From Sphingobium psychrophilum (GTDB lineage Bacteria > Pseudomonadota > Alphaproteobacteria > Sphingomonadales > Sphingomonadaceae): DNA of 64,000 nucleotides. Shown here one piece after another: positions 1-8,050 of this stretch (its first letter is position 1; each line of letters starts with the position of its first letter). Location: positions 1-64,000 of the forward strand of contig NZ_JABBFV010000021.1 in the NCBI RefSeq assembly GCF_012927105.1. The letters run 5' to 3'. The notes beneath the pieces are model-generated. The model worked only from the letters and a program-made list of their open reading frames with translations, was not told the DNA's origin and made no database searches. The position numbers and the translations under genes were made by a program.

Positions 1-245
1 AGCCGCGTCACCACGTCGATGGCGCCGGTCTGGCGATCGACGCGGATCACATAGGGTTCCACCGATCGCAGCGGTGCCGTAACGTGCCATGCCAACATGG
101 AGAGGCCGAAGATGACCCCGCCAGCGCCCACCATATAAGCAATGCGCTTTTGCTTGTTCGCCTCGCGAACGCGATCAAAATCCCAATCCTTCGCATCCGC
201 GAAATACTGGTCCAGATCGCTCTTTTTCTTGACGCCCAGGGCCAT
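1..245 (-). CDS. virB8: VirB8-like T4SS inner-membrane protein (5' part, cut by window edge)
   Basis: Reading leftwards from an ATG at 245, the frame stays open to the window edge and gives about 81 residues. A charged cytoplasmic start (MALGVKKKSDLDQYF...) is followed by one membrane segment around residues 38-55, then EPYVIRVDRQTG. This is the usual VirB8 layout: short cytoplasmic tail, one transmembrane helix, then the periplasmic domain, which begins with a 'P.v.rVD..tG' stretch. VirB8 is an assembly factor of the inner-membrane T4SS complex. It lies 2 nt after the lipoprotein gene in the same operon. The C-terminal part lies outside the window. Confidence 0.88.
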   Translation of the reverse strand, partial: MALGVKKKSDLDQYFADAKDWDFDRVREANKQKRIAYMVGAGGVIFGLSMLAWHVTAPLRSVEPYVIRVDRQTGAIDVVTR

Positions 246-247
246 TG

Positions 248-625
248 TCAGCAGCTCCTATATGCGAGTTGAGGGGTTGCCGGCGCTTGCATCATGGAGA
301 GCGGTTGGCCCGGCGCGGGCTGGTCAGGTGCGGGCGGTGGCGCGGGCACCACTGCGCCGTCAGGGCCATCGGCTTTCCCAGCATCGCCCTCTTTGGGGAA
401 CACCATCACATCGCCTTGAGGCGCTGTGCTGACCACCGGGGCGGAGAGGACCGATCCATAGGGATTTGCGGGGCGCGCGTCCGACCGACTGCACGTTGAA
501 GGGGGATTGCGACTCTCCGAAGTCGTCGCACAGGCCACAACACCGCAGCTTGCGACCCCGACACAGAGAATCCTTCCCCAGCGGCGCGCAACCAGCGCAC
601 CGTGATTATTCAACCACATTGCCAT
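248..625 (-). CDS. VirB7-like lipoprotein of the T4SS
   Basis: A 125-residue protein with a positively charged start, a hydrophobic stretch and a lipobox-like GVVAC (Cys31). A proline/alanine-rich low-complexity region (AVVPAPPPAPDQPAP) follows. It sits exactly between virB6 and virB8, where VirB7 or a VirB7-like lipoprotein is expected. Its likely role is anchoring the outer-membrane core, but it is much longer than classical VirB7 (about 45-55 aa), so homology is not shown. Two in-frame ATGs (625 and 619) follow an 'aggag' element; either could be the start. The same frame stays open upstream into virB6, and that part is not considered coding. Confidence 0.7.
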   Translation of the reverse strand: MAMWLNNHGALVARRWGRILCVGVASCGVVACATTSESRNPPSTCSRSDARPANPYGSVLSAPVVSTAPQGDVMVFPKEGDAGKADGPDGAVVPAPPPAPDQPAPGQPLSMMQAPATPQLAYRSC

Positions 626-630
626 TACTC

Positions 631-1674
631 CTACCTGTTGCCGGGGCGGGACGATGCACCGGGCATCGAAGTGCGACCCGAAGATGCTTGAGCCTGTTGA
701 ACGAATGCGGCCCGGTTGGCGGTCTGCCTGTTGAGCGACCAGCGGGCCGTGTTGCCGACCGCGTTCGCTGCGCCCTTCGGCGCGCGAAGGGTCGAGTTCA
801 TGATTTTGCGTTGGAGCATTGACGGGTAGATCGCGGACAGGAAGCCCGCGCCAGATGATCCGCCGCCGCCCGCAAATGAACCGATCGACTGCGCCTGCAT
901 GATGATGAAGCCGCCGACCAATACCGCGACAAGTTGCAGCATCATCGCCGCCAGCGCCGTCCACGTATCGCCACCAGCGCCAGCACCGACAGAACCGGGG
1001 ATCGCGTTCACCAGCGCCACCACGAAAAGCAGCGCGATCGAGACTGCCGCCGTTTGAATGGCGTAGTTCAGCACCGCACCGAGCCAGCTAAAGAACAGGC
1101 CCGAGGATGACGGGAAAATCAGAGCGCCGACAAAGATCGGCATCGTGGCGATCGTCACGAACAGGCCGAACTTTATGAACAGGACGATTGTCATGGCTAT
1201 AGCCGCGATGATGTAGGCCATCACCATAATGAGAATGACCATCAAGCCGGTCGCAAGGTTCGGGATCGTGTACGGGAAGAATGTGCTTGGCTCGATCCAA
1301 GGCTCCATCTGGTTATGGATCGAAAGCGCAGGCTCGACGGCGTTTTTAACGAACGCATCGAACGTCGCATTGAGCGCACCACCGCCCAATGCGTTCGCGA
1401 GCTGGTCCGGAGCTTGTTGGGCTGCTGCTGCAATTTGCGGCGCGATCGTGGACGTCGCCGCCAAGATCACGAGGTAGCATTTGAGCCAGGTCCCGAGATA
1501 ATTGCCGAATGGCTCATTGGACACCCCGCGCATGACGGCGAAGCCGACGATCACCAGATTGATTGCCATAGCGGTTTGCAGTGGCGCCGACACCAACCCC
1601 ATCACGGCAGCGTACTTGCCGGAAAGAGTGCCGGTAATCTGGCCTTCAAGCATGTTATAGATCGCGTCGAGCAT
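631..1674 (-). CDS. virB6: VirB6/TrbL-type polytopic T4SS membrane protein
   Basis: A 347-residue, very hydrophobic protein with at least five membrane segments (about residues 30-50, 70-90, 145-200, 210-225, 235-265). The tail is polar and glycine/serine-rich (GGGGSSGAG, then a basic end). VirB6 forms part of the inner-membrane channel of type IV secretion systems. Size, topology and position after virB5/eexN and before the lipoprotein and virB8 all fit. The start at 1674 is 3 nt after the eexN stop, so translation is probably coupled. Confidence 0.88.
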   Translation of the reverse strand: MLDAIYNMLEGQITGTLSGKYAAVMGLVSAPLQTAMAINLVIVGFAVMRGVSNEPFGNYLGTWLKCYLVILAATSTIAPQIAAAAQQAPDQLANALGGGALNATFDAFVKNAVEPALSIHNQMEPWIEPSTFFPYTIPNLATGLMVILIMVMAYIIAAIAMTIVLFIKFGLFVTIATMPIFVGALIFPSSSGLFFSWLGAVLNYAIQTAAVSIALLFVVALVNAIPGSVGAGAGGDTWTALAAMMLQLVAVLVGGFIIMQAQSIGSFAGGGGSSGAGFLSAIYPSMLQRKIMNSTLRAPKGAANAVGNTARWSLNRQTANRAAFVQQAQASSGRTSMPGASSRPGNR

Positions 1675-1677
1675 GAC

Positions 1678-1950
1678 CTATTTCCCGTTCCAGGTCGGCC
1701 AGATCGAACCATTCTTGAGGTTCTTTTCCGTCCGCGCGCGCTCACGCTTGAATTGCTCTTCGGCATTGCGCTTGATGGCTACAGCGGCGTTCCCGCAGTT
1801 TACTCCCGCGTCACCATTGCTTTGGCAACGCGCGGTCTTTTCCCGCGCCTCGTCCAGATGCTTCAAATAGTAATCGACGGACTTTTCCGCCTCACCGCAG
1901 GCGGCCAGCGGAAGCGCCGCAGCCGCAAGTATTGCAAAGCACTTCCGCAT
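1678..1950 (-). CDS. eexN: EexN-family entry-exclusion lipoprotein
   Basis: About 90 residues from MRKCFAIL. A signal peptide ends in a clear lipobox (LAACGE). The mature part contains 'SVDYYLKHLDEAREKTARC...NCGNA', the pattern of EexN lipoproteins that block redundant mating into cells already carrying the plasmid. It lies between virB5 and virB6, the usual place for eex genes in P-type operons. The last residues (IWPTWNGK) are almost the same as the end of the upstream VirB5 (LWPTWNGN). The frame could start at 1995, but ATG 1950 directly precedes the signal peptide. Confidence 0.82.
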   Translation of the reverse strand: MRKCFAILAAAALPLAACGEAEKSVDYYLKHLDEAREKTARCQSNGDAGVNCGNAAVAIKRNAEEQFKRERARTEKNLKNGSIWPTWNGK

Positions 1951-1970
1951 GGCCCGATCCTCCATTTTAC

Positions 1971-2681
1971 TTAGTTGCCGTTCCAAGTCGGCCACAGCGC
2001 GCCGCTGTCGATGTTTTCCTGCGTCTTGCGCTGTTGATTAGCGAAGTCCGCAGAGGACTTCACCGCCAGCGCACCGCGCGCAGCCTGTTCCGCCGCTTGC
2101 ATCTGCAAGAGCCGGTTATTGATAGCCGCGTTTTCGATGTTCGCTCGCGCTGCAATGTCCTGAGATTGACGCGCCGTTGTTGCGGACGCGAGGCCGGTGC
2201 TCAGCTCCTTAAGGCCGTCACCGCTCGCCGTGGTGGCTTCCAGCATATATTCGCCATAGGCTTGATCGCGCGCCCCTCGCGTGGCTGCGCCGTTCAAGAT
2301 GCCCTCGGCATCGCCAAAGTCGCCACTCAGTCCGGAAAGCGAAAAATCGCTGGTGTCCATGATCCCCTTGGCGCGGTTGCCGAGCGCGCCCAGGTCAGCC
2401 AGATCGCCGGAAATCAGATTGATTGAATCCTGCATTCCGTCCGGCAAGGCCGTCTGCAAAATCTCCGCTTTAAGCGATTGAGCGACATTCGAGATTTGCG
2501 AAAGGCTGTTCATCGTGTTGTAGAGTTTCTTTGCCTCTTCCAACTGATTGAGCGTGTTTTTGGCCGTTTGCAGGGCTTGCGCGATCGACTTAACATCAAC
2601 GACCGCCAATTGGGCATGGGCCGATCCGGACATGCCGCCGAGCGACAAAGCCAGTGCTGCGAAGGTGAGAATTTTCTTCAT
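1971..2681 (-). CDS. virB5: VirB5-like pilus-tip protein
   Basis: A 236-residue secreted protein. MKKILTFAALALSLGG...AHA is a signal peptide; the mature part is almost wholly helical, with heptad-like stretches (NTLNQLEEAKKLYNTMNSL, then an Ala-rich helix near 190-215). VirB5 proteins have this three-helix-bundle composition and act at the tip of the conjugative pilus. The start is the ATG at 2681, 1 nt after the virB4 stop. The longer frame (from 2870) runs inside virB4 and is rejected. The C-terminus ends in a short WPTWNGN peptide shared with the adjacent exclusion lipoprotein. Confidence 0.86.
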   Translation of the reverse strand: MKKILTFAALALSLGGMSGSAHAQLAVVDVKSIAQALQTAKNTLNQLEEAKKLYNTMNSLSQISNVAQSLKAEILQTALPDGMQDSINLISGDLADLGALGNRAKGIMDTSDFSLSGLSGDFGDAEGILNGAATRGARDQAYGEYMLEATTASGDGLKELSTGLASATTARQSQDIAARANIENAAINNRLLQMQAAEQAARGALAVKSSADFANQQRKTQENIDSGALWPTWNGN

Positions 2682-2682
2682 A

Positions 2683-5073
2683 TCAGGCACTCCATTCCTT
2701 CTTGCCAACTGAACGCCAGCGGCGCTTGAACTCGGGCAACCAAACATCGGGATTATCCCCGAACTCGGCCCGCAGCTCGTCAAGCAACTGGACCGTTCCT
2801 TGGCGGCCCGAGAGCACCGCCAATTCGTCAGCCATGCCGTTGAGGTCCAATTCGACCACAACGGAATCATGACCCTGTTTGATGAGGAAGCGCCGACTTT
2901 CCGGCGATAGATCGACCTTGATAAGCCGGAACTCGGCTTCGGTCAGATTGAGGCCGTCGATGTAGTCGCGGGCCTGTGCATTCGGGTTCGGCAGAAGGAT
3001 TTTCGTCGGGCATTGCTCGATGATGGTTTCGGCAATGTCCGAGCGCAGAGCGTCAGCCGGTGACTGCGTTCCGAACATCATCATGGCGTTGCGCTTACGA
3101 TAGGTTTTCAGACCATCACGCGCGAAATGCCGAAATGCTGGATCGCCCAAGGCTTTCCAGAATTCGTCAATGTCGATGATGACCGGGTTCCCGTCCACGA
3201 TGTCATCAAGCCTGTGGAACAGGTAGCTCATGAGCGGCGGACGGATCGCGTTGTTTTCGAGAAAGTCCGTCATGTCGAAGCCCATAAGGCGGGCATCGAG
3301 CCGCAACGTGTCCTCGTCATTATCGAAAACCCAGCCAAATTCGCCAGATTTGGTCCACCGCTCCAAACGTGCGCCAATGCCTTCCACGCTGGTTTGGTCG
3401 AGCTGCGACCGTATCGCCGCGAGGGACCGAAGTTCTTGCGGCAGTCGGGCCACGGCATCCAGCGCCTGATTGATCTGGTAAAGCTCCGGGGGCGTCAGTT
3501 CGCCATTGTCAGGGGTGACGAGCTGACGCAGCCACGATGCAAGGAACTCACGGTTGCGGGGGCTGTGATCCAGCGCCTTGAGCGGCGCGAAGCCCGATGG
3601 CTGGCCGTTCTTGAGAGCAAGGTAGGTGCCGCCCGAAGCGCGGACGAAAATCTCCGCGCCGCGATCCTTGTCGATGAAGGCCATGCGCGCGCCGGTTTTT
3701 TCAGCCTGCGACAGAAAGAAATTCTGGATGACGGTTTTACCGCCGCCAGATGGTCCGAGAATGAGGGTGTGACCTACATCGCCAAAATGGAAGTTGAAGA
3801 AATAGGGCGAATTGGCCGTTGTCTTGAGCAGGGCAATTGCATTGCCCCAATGGTTTCCTGTCGGCTGACCGAGCGGATAGGTATGGATCGGCGCCAGTGC
3901 CCCAAAGTTGCGCGATGTGAGGGCCGCAGGCCGCGTCCTCCATGCGAAGTTGCCCGGCAGCATCGACCAGTAGGCCGCTTCCAGAGCCAAATCCTCGCGC
4001 GCCGCGACAATGCCGCTTTCGGAGAGCGCCGCACGGGCAACGCTCATGTTTTCCGCGAGCTTTTTCGGCGTCTCGCCAAAGACCGACAGTGCCAGATGAT
4101 GCTCGCCAAGGACGAAGCGATTGGACTGCAAATCGTCCATCGCTTCATCCAGTTGGGATTGCTGGCTGAACGCTACGTCATCGGTGGCACTCAGTTGCGC
4201 GCGCTTCCGCCGCGCCGTCTCCATACCCATTTGCTTGCCGAGGAAGGCGAAGCCCTGGCCCAGCACAAACTCAAATTTCGATTCCAACAGCGCGTTGAGC
4301 TGGCCGGGGAACGTGCGTGCAGCATGTTCGCGCACCGCCAAAATGCCGCCGTACCGCGAACCTCCCGGCTCCCGAACCTCGAACAGTTCCTGTCCGAAGA
4401 TGACCCGATCCGAGTAGACAGCACGGCCCAAATGGCCGCGCACCAACGGCACCCGCCGCTTGTCGGCGGTCATAATCCGCTGCATCAATTCCATAGGCTC
4501 GCTGAATTGCAGGCCATTGAACTCGTACACGCCCAAGATGCGCGGATTGACGCGACCGAGCAGCTTATCCACGTCACGCAGAATGTCGGTGAACGTCTCG
4601 ATAATATCCTCTTCGGCTTCCGCAGCGCTGGCCTTGGAGAACATCGAGAATACCGATGACGCGGCCTTGTCGGCTGCGCCCACCGCTGGCCGGTAGAGGA
4701 CGGTCAGATAATGCTCGTTGACGAACATACGCTTGGCGAGGACGCGATTGCGATAAGCGGCGTCGAGATCGCGCGCGAAGGCAGACCGGAACTCCCCTTC
4801 GGGATAGCCGCTGTCGATACGCCGGATCGTGTTGACCATGACCGCGACCCGTTCGTGCGCGATAGTGCGCCAAGCGGTATTCAGCTTCTCGTGCCAATCG
4901 TTGATGGTGGACACATCAGCCGTCTCGAACGCGATCCCGTCGAGCGCGAAAACGGCCATATATTCGCCGTTGTCCAGCGCGACGATGTTGTCATTCACAT
5001 GGCGCGCGTAGGGCAGATACAGCGACGGGTCGCGCTCCAGCTTGATAGGGGGCTTGCGCTTAAACACGATCAA
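2683..5073 (-). CDS. virB4: VirB4 T4SS ATPase
   Basis: 796 residues, the normal length for VirB4. The N-terminal CagE/TrbE-like domain is followed by a Walker A motif GPSGGGKT (residues 440-447) and a Walker B VIIDIDE (631-637). After that come GTQSPAD and the C-terminal 'PTKILLPNPNA' typical of the family. VirB4 powers pilus assembly and substrate transfer at the inner membrane. The start overlaps the end of virB3 by 14 nt. A long open frame on the opposite strand (3127-4659) mirrors it and is an artefact of high GC content. Confidence 0.95.
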   Translation of the reverse strand: MIVFKRKPPIKLERDPSLYLPYARHVNDNIVALDNGEYMAVFALDGIAFETADVSTINDWHEKLNTAWRTIAHERVAVMVNTIRRIDSGYPEGEFRSAFARDLDAAYRNRVLAKRMFVNEHYLTVLYRPAVGAADKAASSVFSMFSKASAAEAEEDIIETFTDILRDVDKLLGRVNPRILGVYEFNGLQFSEPMELMQRIMTADKRRVPLVRGHLGRAVYSDRVIFGQELFEVREPGGSRYGGILAVREHAARTFPGQLNALLESKFEFVLGQGFAFLGKQMGMETARRKRAQLSATDDVAFSQQSQLDEAMDDLQSNRFVLGEHHLALSVFGETPKKLAENMSVARAALSESGIVAAREDLALEAAYWSMLPGNFAWRTRPAALTSRNFGALAPIHTYPLGQPTGNHWGNAIALLKTTANSPYFFNFHFGDVGHTLILGPSGGGKTVIQNFFLSQAEKTGARMAFIDKDRGAEIFVRASGGTYLALKNGQPSGFAPLKALDHSPRNREFLASWLRQLVTPDNGELTPPELYQINQALDAVARLPQELRSLAAIRSQLDQTSVEGIGARLERWTKSGEFGWVFDNDEDTLRLDARLMGFDMTDFLENNAIRPPLMSYLFHRLDDIVDGNPVIIDIDEFWKALGDPAFRHFARDGLKTYRKRNAMMMFGTQSPADALRSDIAETIIEQCPTKILLPNPNAQARDYIDGLNLTEAEFRLIKVDLSPESRRFLIKQGHDSVVVELDLNGMADELAVLSGRQGTVQLLDELRAEFGDNPDVWLPEFKRRWRSVGKKEWSA

Positions 5074-5398
5074 ATCCTTTCCGCTTCACGCCCTTGACCG
5101 GCAGCGGCGAATAGCTGGACCCGCCCCAAACCGACTTGTTCGGCGCGGGCGCTTTCGTGCGGCCGAAAAGGAAGATGATCTTGAACATATTGTAGTCGGC
5201 ACGGACGATGAGCCGGGCTGCGCCCAGGAGCGCGCCACCAATTGCCAGCGCCCAAATCGGGTTGCCCACGACCATGAGCGTGAACACCGATGCCATTCCG
5301 ATCGCCAGCGTTGCCTCAACAGGGACGCCGAACCACAGCGTCGGACGTGTCAGGGCCAGGAACAGCGGATCTTCGGTTAGATATTCTGGCTCAGACAC
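5060..5398 (-). CDS. virB3: VirB3 T4SS membrane protein
   Basis: 112 residues. The N-terminus 'EDPLFLALTRPTLWFGVP' is the conserved VirB3 start. It is followed by two close membrane helices (about 25-45 and 48-66) and a C-terminal polar stretch. VirB3 is a small inner-membrane partner of VirB4, and the gene overlaps virB4, as is common. It stands directly after the third pilin gene in the operon. Confidence 0.93.
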   Translation of the reverse strand: MSEPEYLTEDPLFLALTRPTLWFGVPVEATLAIGMASVFTLMVVGNPIWALAIGGALLGAARLIVRADYNMFKIIFLFGRTKAPAPNKSVWGGSSYSPLPVKGVKRKGFDRV

Positions 5399-5428
5399 CC
5401 GGAACCTCTCTTTTGCCGCCGTGCGGCT

Positions 5429-5695
5429 TCATGTCAGCAAAGCAACGATGGCCGGGGCACACAGCAGCACGATCAGGCCAGCAGCCCACAACGCGAGCGA
5501 CTGGCGATCACCGTGACCGGCCATGAAGAAATACCCGGCGATGACGAGCGCGAGCGTCCCGATGGCAGCGCCAGCGGCCATCATCTTGGTTGCCATGGAA
5601 GAGGCTTGGGCGGAGGCGGAGGCGACTTGCGCCGCCCCCGGAACCGACCAAGCCACCCCAGCAAGGGTCGCCGCAGAGAGACGAACCCTGCGCAT
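5429..5695 (-). CDS. virB2: VirB2-like pilin, third copy
   Basis: 88 residues from the ATG at 5695, which overlaps the stop of the preceding pilin in a TGATG junction. A cleavable signal (…GVAWSVPGAAQ) is followed by an Ala/Ser-rich stretch and two hydrophobic helices (IGTLALVIAGYFFMAG and ALWAAGLIVLLCAPAIVALL) separated by a short polar loop. That is the VirB2 pilin fold. An upstream start (5725) would extend into the previous gene and is less likely. It is shorter and more divergent than the middle copy. Whether it is a structural pilin or a minor component cannot be told from the sequence. Confidence 0.78.
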   Translation of the reverse strand: MRRVRLSAATLAGVAWSVPGAAQVASASAQASSMATKMMAAGAAIGTLALVIAGYFFMAGHGDRQSLALWAAGLIVLLCAPAIVALLT

Positions 5696-6009
5696 CACGT
5701 TCCCGAAATGGTATCGACGAGCCAACCGGCGCCGAAAACGATGAAGCAGCCGACGATGATCGAGCCGAGCAGCCCCTTATTGCCAGCGCCGAAGAAGAAC
5801 ATGATGCCGGCGATGACCAGCGCGATTGCGGCCAGACCCTTTGCGATAGGCCCGGTCAGCAAATTGAGGATGGAGTCGACCATGGACGCCACCTCTGTCT
5901 GGTTTGCGGCCTGCGCCCATGCGGGAACAGGCAGCATCGAGAGGACGGCACCGGCGAGCGCATAGTTGGTCGACCACCGCCCCTTGATGTTGGAAACGAG
6001 CTTTTTCAT
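5695..6009 (-). CDS. virB2: VirB2-like pilin, second copy (most canonical)
   Basis: 104 residues from ATG 6009, inside a TGATG overlap with the upstream gene. The signal peptide ends at PVPAWAQA. The mature region has the VirB2 pattern: 'ILNLLTGPIAKGLAAIALVIAGIMFF', a glycine-rich turn (GAGNKGLLG) and a second helix ending in FGAGWLVDTISG. It is the best match of the three to the major conjugative pilin, polymerised into the pilus after cleavage. The frame is open up to 6108, but that part lies inside the first pilin gene. Confidence 0.88.
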   Translation of the reverse strand: MKKLVSNIKGRWSTNYALAGAVLSMLPVPAWAQAANQTEVASMVDSILNLLTGPIAKGLAAIALVIAGIMFFFGAGNKGLLGSIIVGCFIVFGAGWLVDTISGT

Positions 6010-6263
6010 CAGAAGAAACCTCCACTTGCTACCATTGCGATGCCCACGCAGAAAGTAATAAACACGATAAGTGTCCCTCTTCCTGTCATGATGAGAATGC
6101 CCAGCCAAATTACGCCAAGCATTATTGCCGGTCCTACGAGAGCTTTTAATTCGTTGAGGACCGTTGTTGCTATCCCGTTCACATCAGCATGAGCGGGAGT
6201 TGCAACGAGGCCGAGCACAAGCACGACCGACAATCTCTTGATGATCTTCTGCAAGATGCTCAC
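6009..6263 (-). CDS. virB2: VirB2-like pilin, first copy
   Basis: 84 residues from a GTG at 6263 that overlaps the virB1 stop as GTGA. A signal peptide (…LVLGLVATPAHA) is followed by two hydrophobic helices (ALVGPAIMLGVIWLGILIMTG and IVFITFCVGIAMVASG). The size and two-helix arrangement fit VirB2. No ATG is placed sensibly, so the GTG start rests on the overlap and the signal peptide. It is the first of three consecutive pilin-like genes, each joined to the next by a TGATG overlap. Confidence 0.8.
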   Translation of the reverse strand: MSILQKIIKRLSVVLVLGLVATPAHADVNGIATTVLNELKALVGPAIMLGVIWLGILIMTGRGTLIVFITFCVGIAMVASGGFF

Positions 6264-7264
6264 AGGCCCCCCTCCACCGAACCGGAGGACTGGCGTTGCC
6301 GCCAACTGGCCTGTGCGAAAACGTCCCACGCCGGGGGCGGGCTTGCGCCCTCCGCACCGTCCCGCGTCTCGGAGTTGAGTGAAGCGGACACCTGATAAGC
6401 GCCTGCCACCGCCTGTTGCGGCTGATATGTCGCCACTGCCCAAGGCGCTTGAGCATCGCTAGGTCGTTCGAGGGGAGAGCCTGTGTACGTCCCCCAAGCG
6501 ACGTGCCAATGATCCGAATGCTTCGGATCACCTGGCCCAAGCAATTCTACGATCCGAACACCATTGGCCGCCATCACGGCGCGAATTTGATCGCGGGTAA
6601 TCGCGCCAACGCCGCCACGCGGAACGAAATCGACCGCACGACCGACCTTGTGATAGCTATGGACGACTCCATAGGTCGCGTTGATCGGGCGCAGCGTATC
6701 GGTGATTCTGCCGCCGAACGCCGAAAGCAACAGGTTCCCAACCGTGTCCGGCAACACCGAGCCATAGGAGAGCTGCACCACCGCAGGCCGCAGCGCAGAC
6801 GTGCGACCAGTCGCCGCCGCATAGACCTTCCGGACATATCCGTTGAATAAGCCCTTGGCCCGCGAGCCGGTATTATACTCGCTCAGCGCCGCGCGGAGGG
6901 GGTCAGCGTGCCCCGCCACACGAGCGCGGCTGTAATTGCCAGCAAGAAGCGCCGCGCCTGCCCGCAGGTTTGTGCAGGGGTCGAAAACCGTCTCGGCTGT
7001 CACACCGAGGCGCGCAAAATTCGCGCTGTTGATTTGCATGAGGCCAGCGTCAAAGTTGGCCCCTTTGCGAAGTAGGCCCCGCGCTGTGGCGCTTGCATCG
7101 GCTCCGTTGGCCGGTTGGCGTTGGAGCGAACCGCCCGAATTGACGCCGATCCGATAGGGATCGCCCTCAGATTCCACCTGTATGATTGCCGTCATCGTTG
7201 CAGGCGCGACATTCGCCGCGCATGATTGCAGTAACGCCGCCAAAACCGTTGCATCTAAAGGCAT
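6260..7264 (-). CDS. virB1: VirB1-like lytic transglycosylase fused to an M15-type peptidase domain
   Basis: 334 residues. Residues 1-155 are a lysozyme-like transglycosylase: catalytic Glu31 in IIQVESEGDPYRIG, then GLMQINSANF and LSEYNTGS, the usual VirB1 motifs. Residues about 195-260 carry a second domain with SYHKVGRAVD (203-212) and SDHWHVAW (250-257). These match the SxHxxGxAxD and HxH zinc-binding pattern of M15 (D-Ala-D-Ala carboxypeptidase-like) peptidases. The protein would thus cut both glycan and peptide bonds of peptidoglycan while the T4SS is built. It has no obvious N-terminal signal peptide. The start at 7264 follows an 'aaggtg' element and is the first gene of the operon. Confidence 0.88.
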   Translation of the reverse strand: MPLDATVLAALLQSCAANVAPATMTAIIQVESEGDPYRIGVNSGGSLQRQPANGADASATARGLLRKGANFDAGLMQINSANFARLGVTAETVFDPCTNLRAGAALLAGNYSRARVAGHADPLRAALSEYNTGSRAKGLFNGYVRKVYAAATGRTSALRPAVVQLSYGSVLPDTVGNLLLSAFGGRITDTLRPINATYGVVHSYHKVGRAVDFVPRGGVGAITRDQIRAVMAANGVRIVELLGPGDPKHSDHWHVAWGTYTGSPLERPSDAQAPWAVATYQPQQAVAGAYQVSASLNSETRDGAEGASPPPAWDVFAQASWRQRQSSGSVEGGL

Positions 7265-7564
7265 TCAGCGCACCTTTTCGGAGAGTCCGGTTTCTCTGGT
7301 ACACATATCCGACATTACCGACAACACGCTTTCGGCTTGTGGGATTCCGCGATGCGATGAACGGTTGATCGTCTTTTTGGCCGGAGCTGAACCCGAACGC
7401 GCTTGATGGAGACGGCACCTATGGCTTAGCTCTTGCCCCATATTTCGGCTGAATGCTGTTCAGCTTCACCTACGAGCCAAAGCGGAACCGCATTGCCAAA
7501 GACGATCCTATTTCTGTCGGAAACGGCTCATTCTCTATCCATTTCGGAGCAGAAGGCTCTCTGC

Positions 7565-8050
7565 ATGGAGGACAGTGATCTAGTCGCGAACGAAGCGCGG
7601 ATGGATCTCAATGATTTGCCTAACAAGCTCGCGCAGGGCGGTATGCCGCTGGAAAGCGGCGACAGGATCAAAATCTACGATTTCACCTGTCTGCCCATGC
7701 ACCCGCAGAACCTTCTTCGTTTCATGCGGCAAATGCTGAAAAAGGGGGTCAGCATCCAGTTCGCCGCCCCTGGGATCGTTATCAAGCCCGAGGAAGGCAA
7801 CGACCTATTCAAGCTGGTCACAGGTCTCGACAACCATTGGCGCCTAACCCACGGCGTCAGAACGCGCCCGACCGATTCAAAGCCAGGACGCAAGCCCAAG
7901 CTGACCGAAGATCAGCTTCCTGCCATAAGGCGCATGCTTGACGATAGCGGCGCAACGGTGAGCAGCGTTGCGAAGGATTTAGGCGTCGGCCGCACCACAT
8001 TATTTGATTTTTTGCAGCGGCATCGGGATTCCGAGGCAGTGCCTTCATGA
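7565..8050 (+). CDS. Serine-recombinase-like HTH protein lacking the catalytic N-terminus (putative regulator)
   Basis: About 161 residues from ATG 7565 (another ATG is at 7601). The middle part (GDRIKIYDFTCLPMHPQNLLRFMRQMLKKGVSIQF) matches the resolvase stretch that normally reads 'gDtLvv.kldRLgRs..dLl..v..L..rGv.i'. The C-terminus (GRKPKLTEDQLPAIRRML...VSSVAKDLGVGRTTLFDFLQRH) is a resolvase-type HTH. The N-terminal 'YaRVS' segment with the nucleophilic serine is missing, and the catalytic-core arginines are not evident. It is probably a DNA-binding protein derived from a resolvase, not a recombinase. It is divergent from the virB operon, which it may regulate; that is inference. Confidence 0.6.
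   Translation: MEDSDLVANEARMDLNDLPNKLAQGGMPLESGDRIKIYDFTCLPMHPQNLLRFMRQMLKKGVSIQFAAPGIVIKPEEGNDLFKLVTGLDNHWRLTHGVRTRPTDSKPGRKPKLTEDQLPAIRRMLDDSGATVSSVAKDLGVGRTTLFDFLQRHRDSEAVPS

Noticed and set aside
3127..4659. 510-codon open frame opposite virB4
   Set aside because: It exactly mirrors the real VirB4 gene, has no recognisable domain, and such long antisense frames are common in high-GC DNA.
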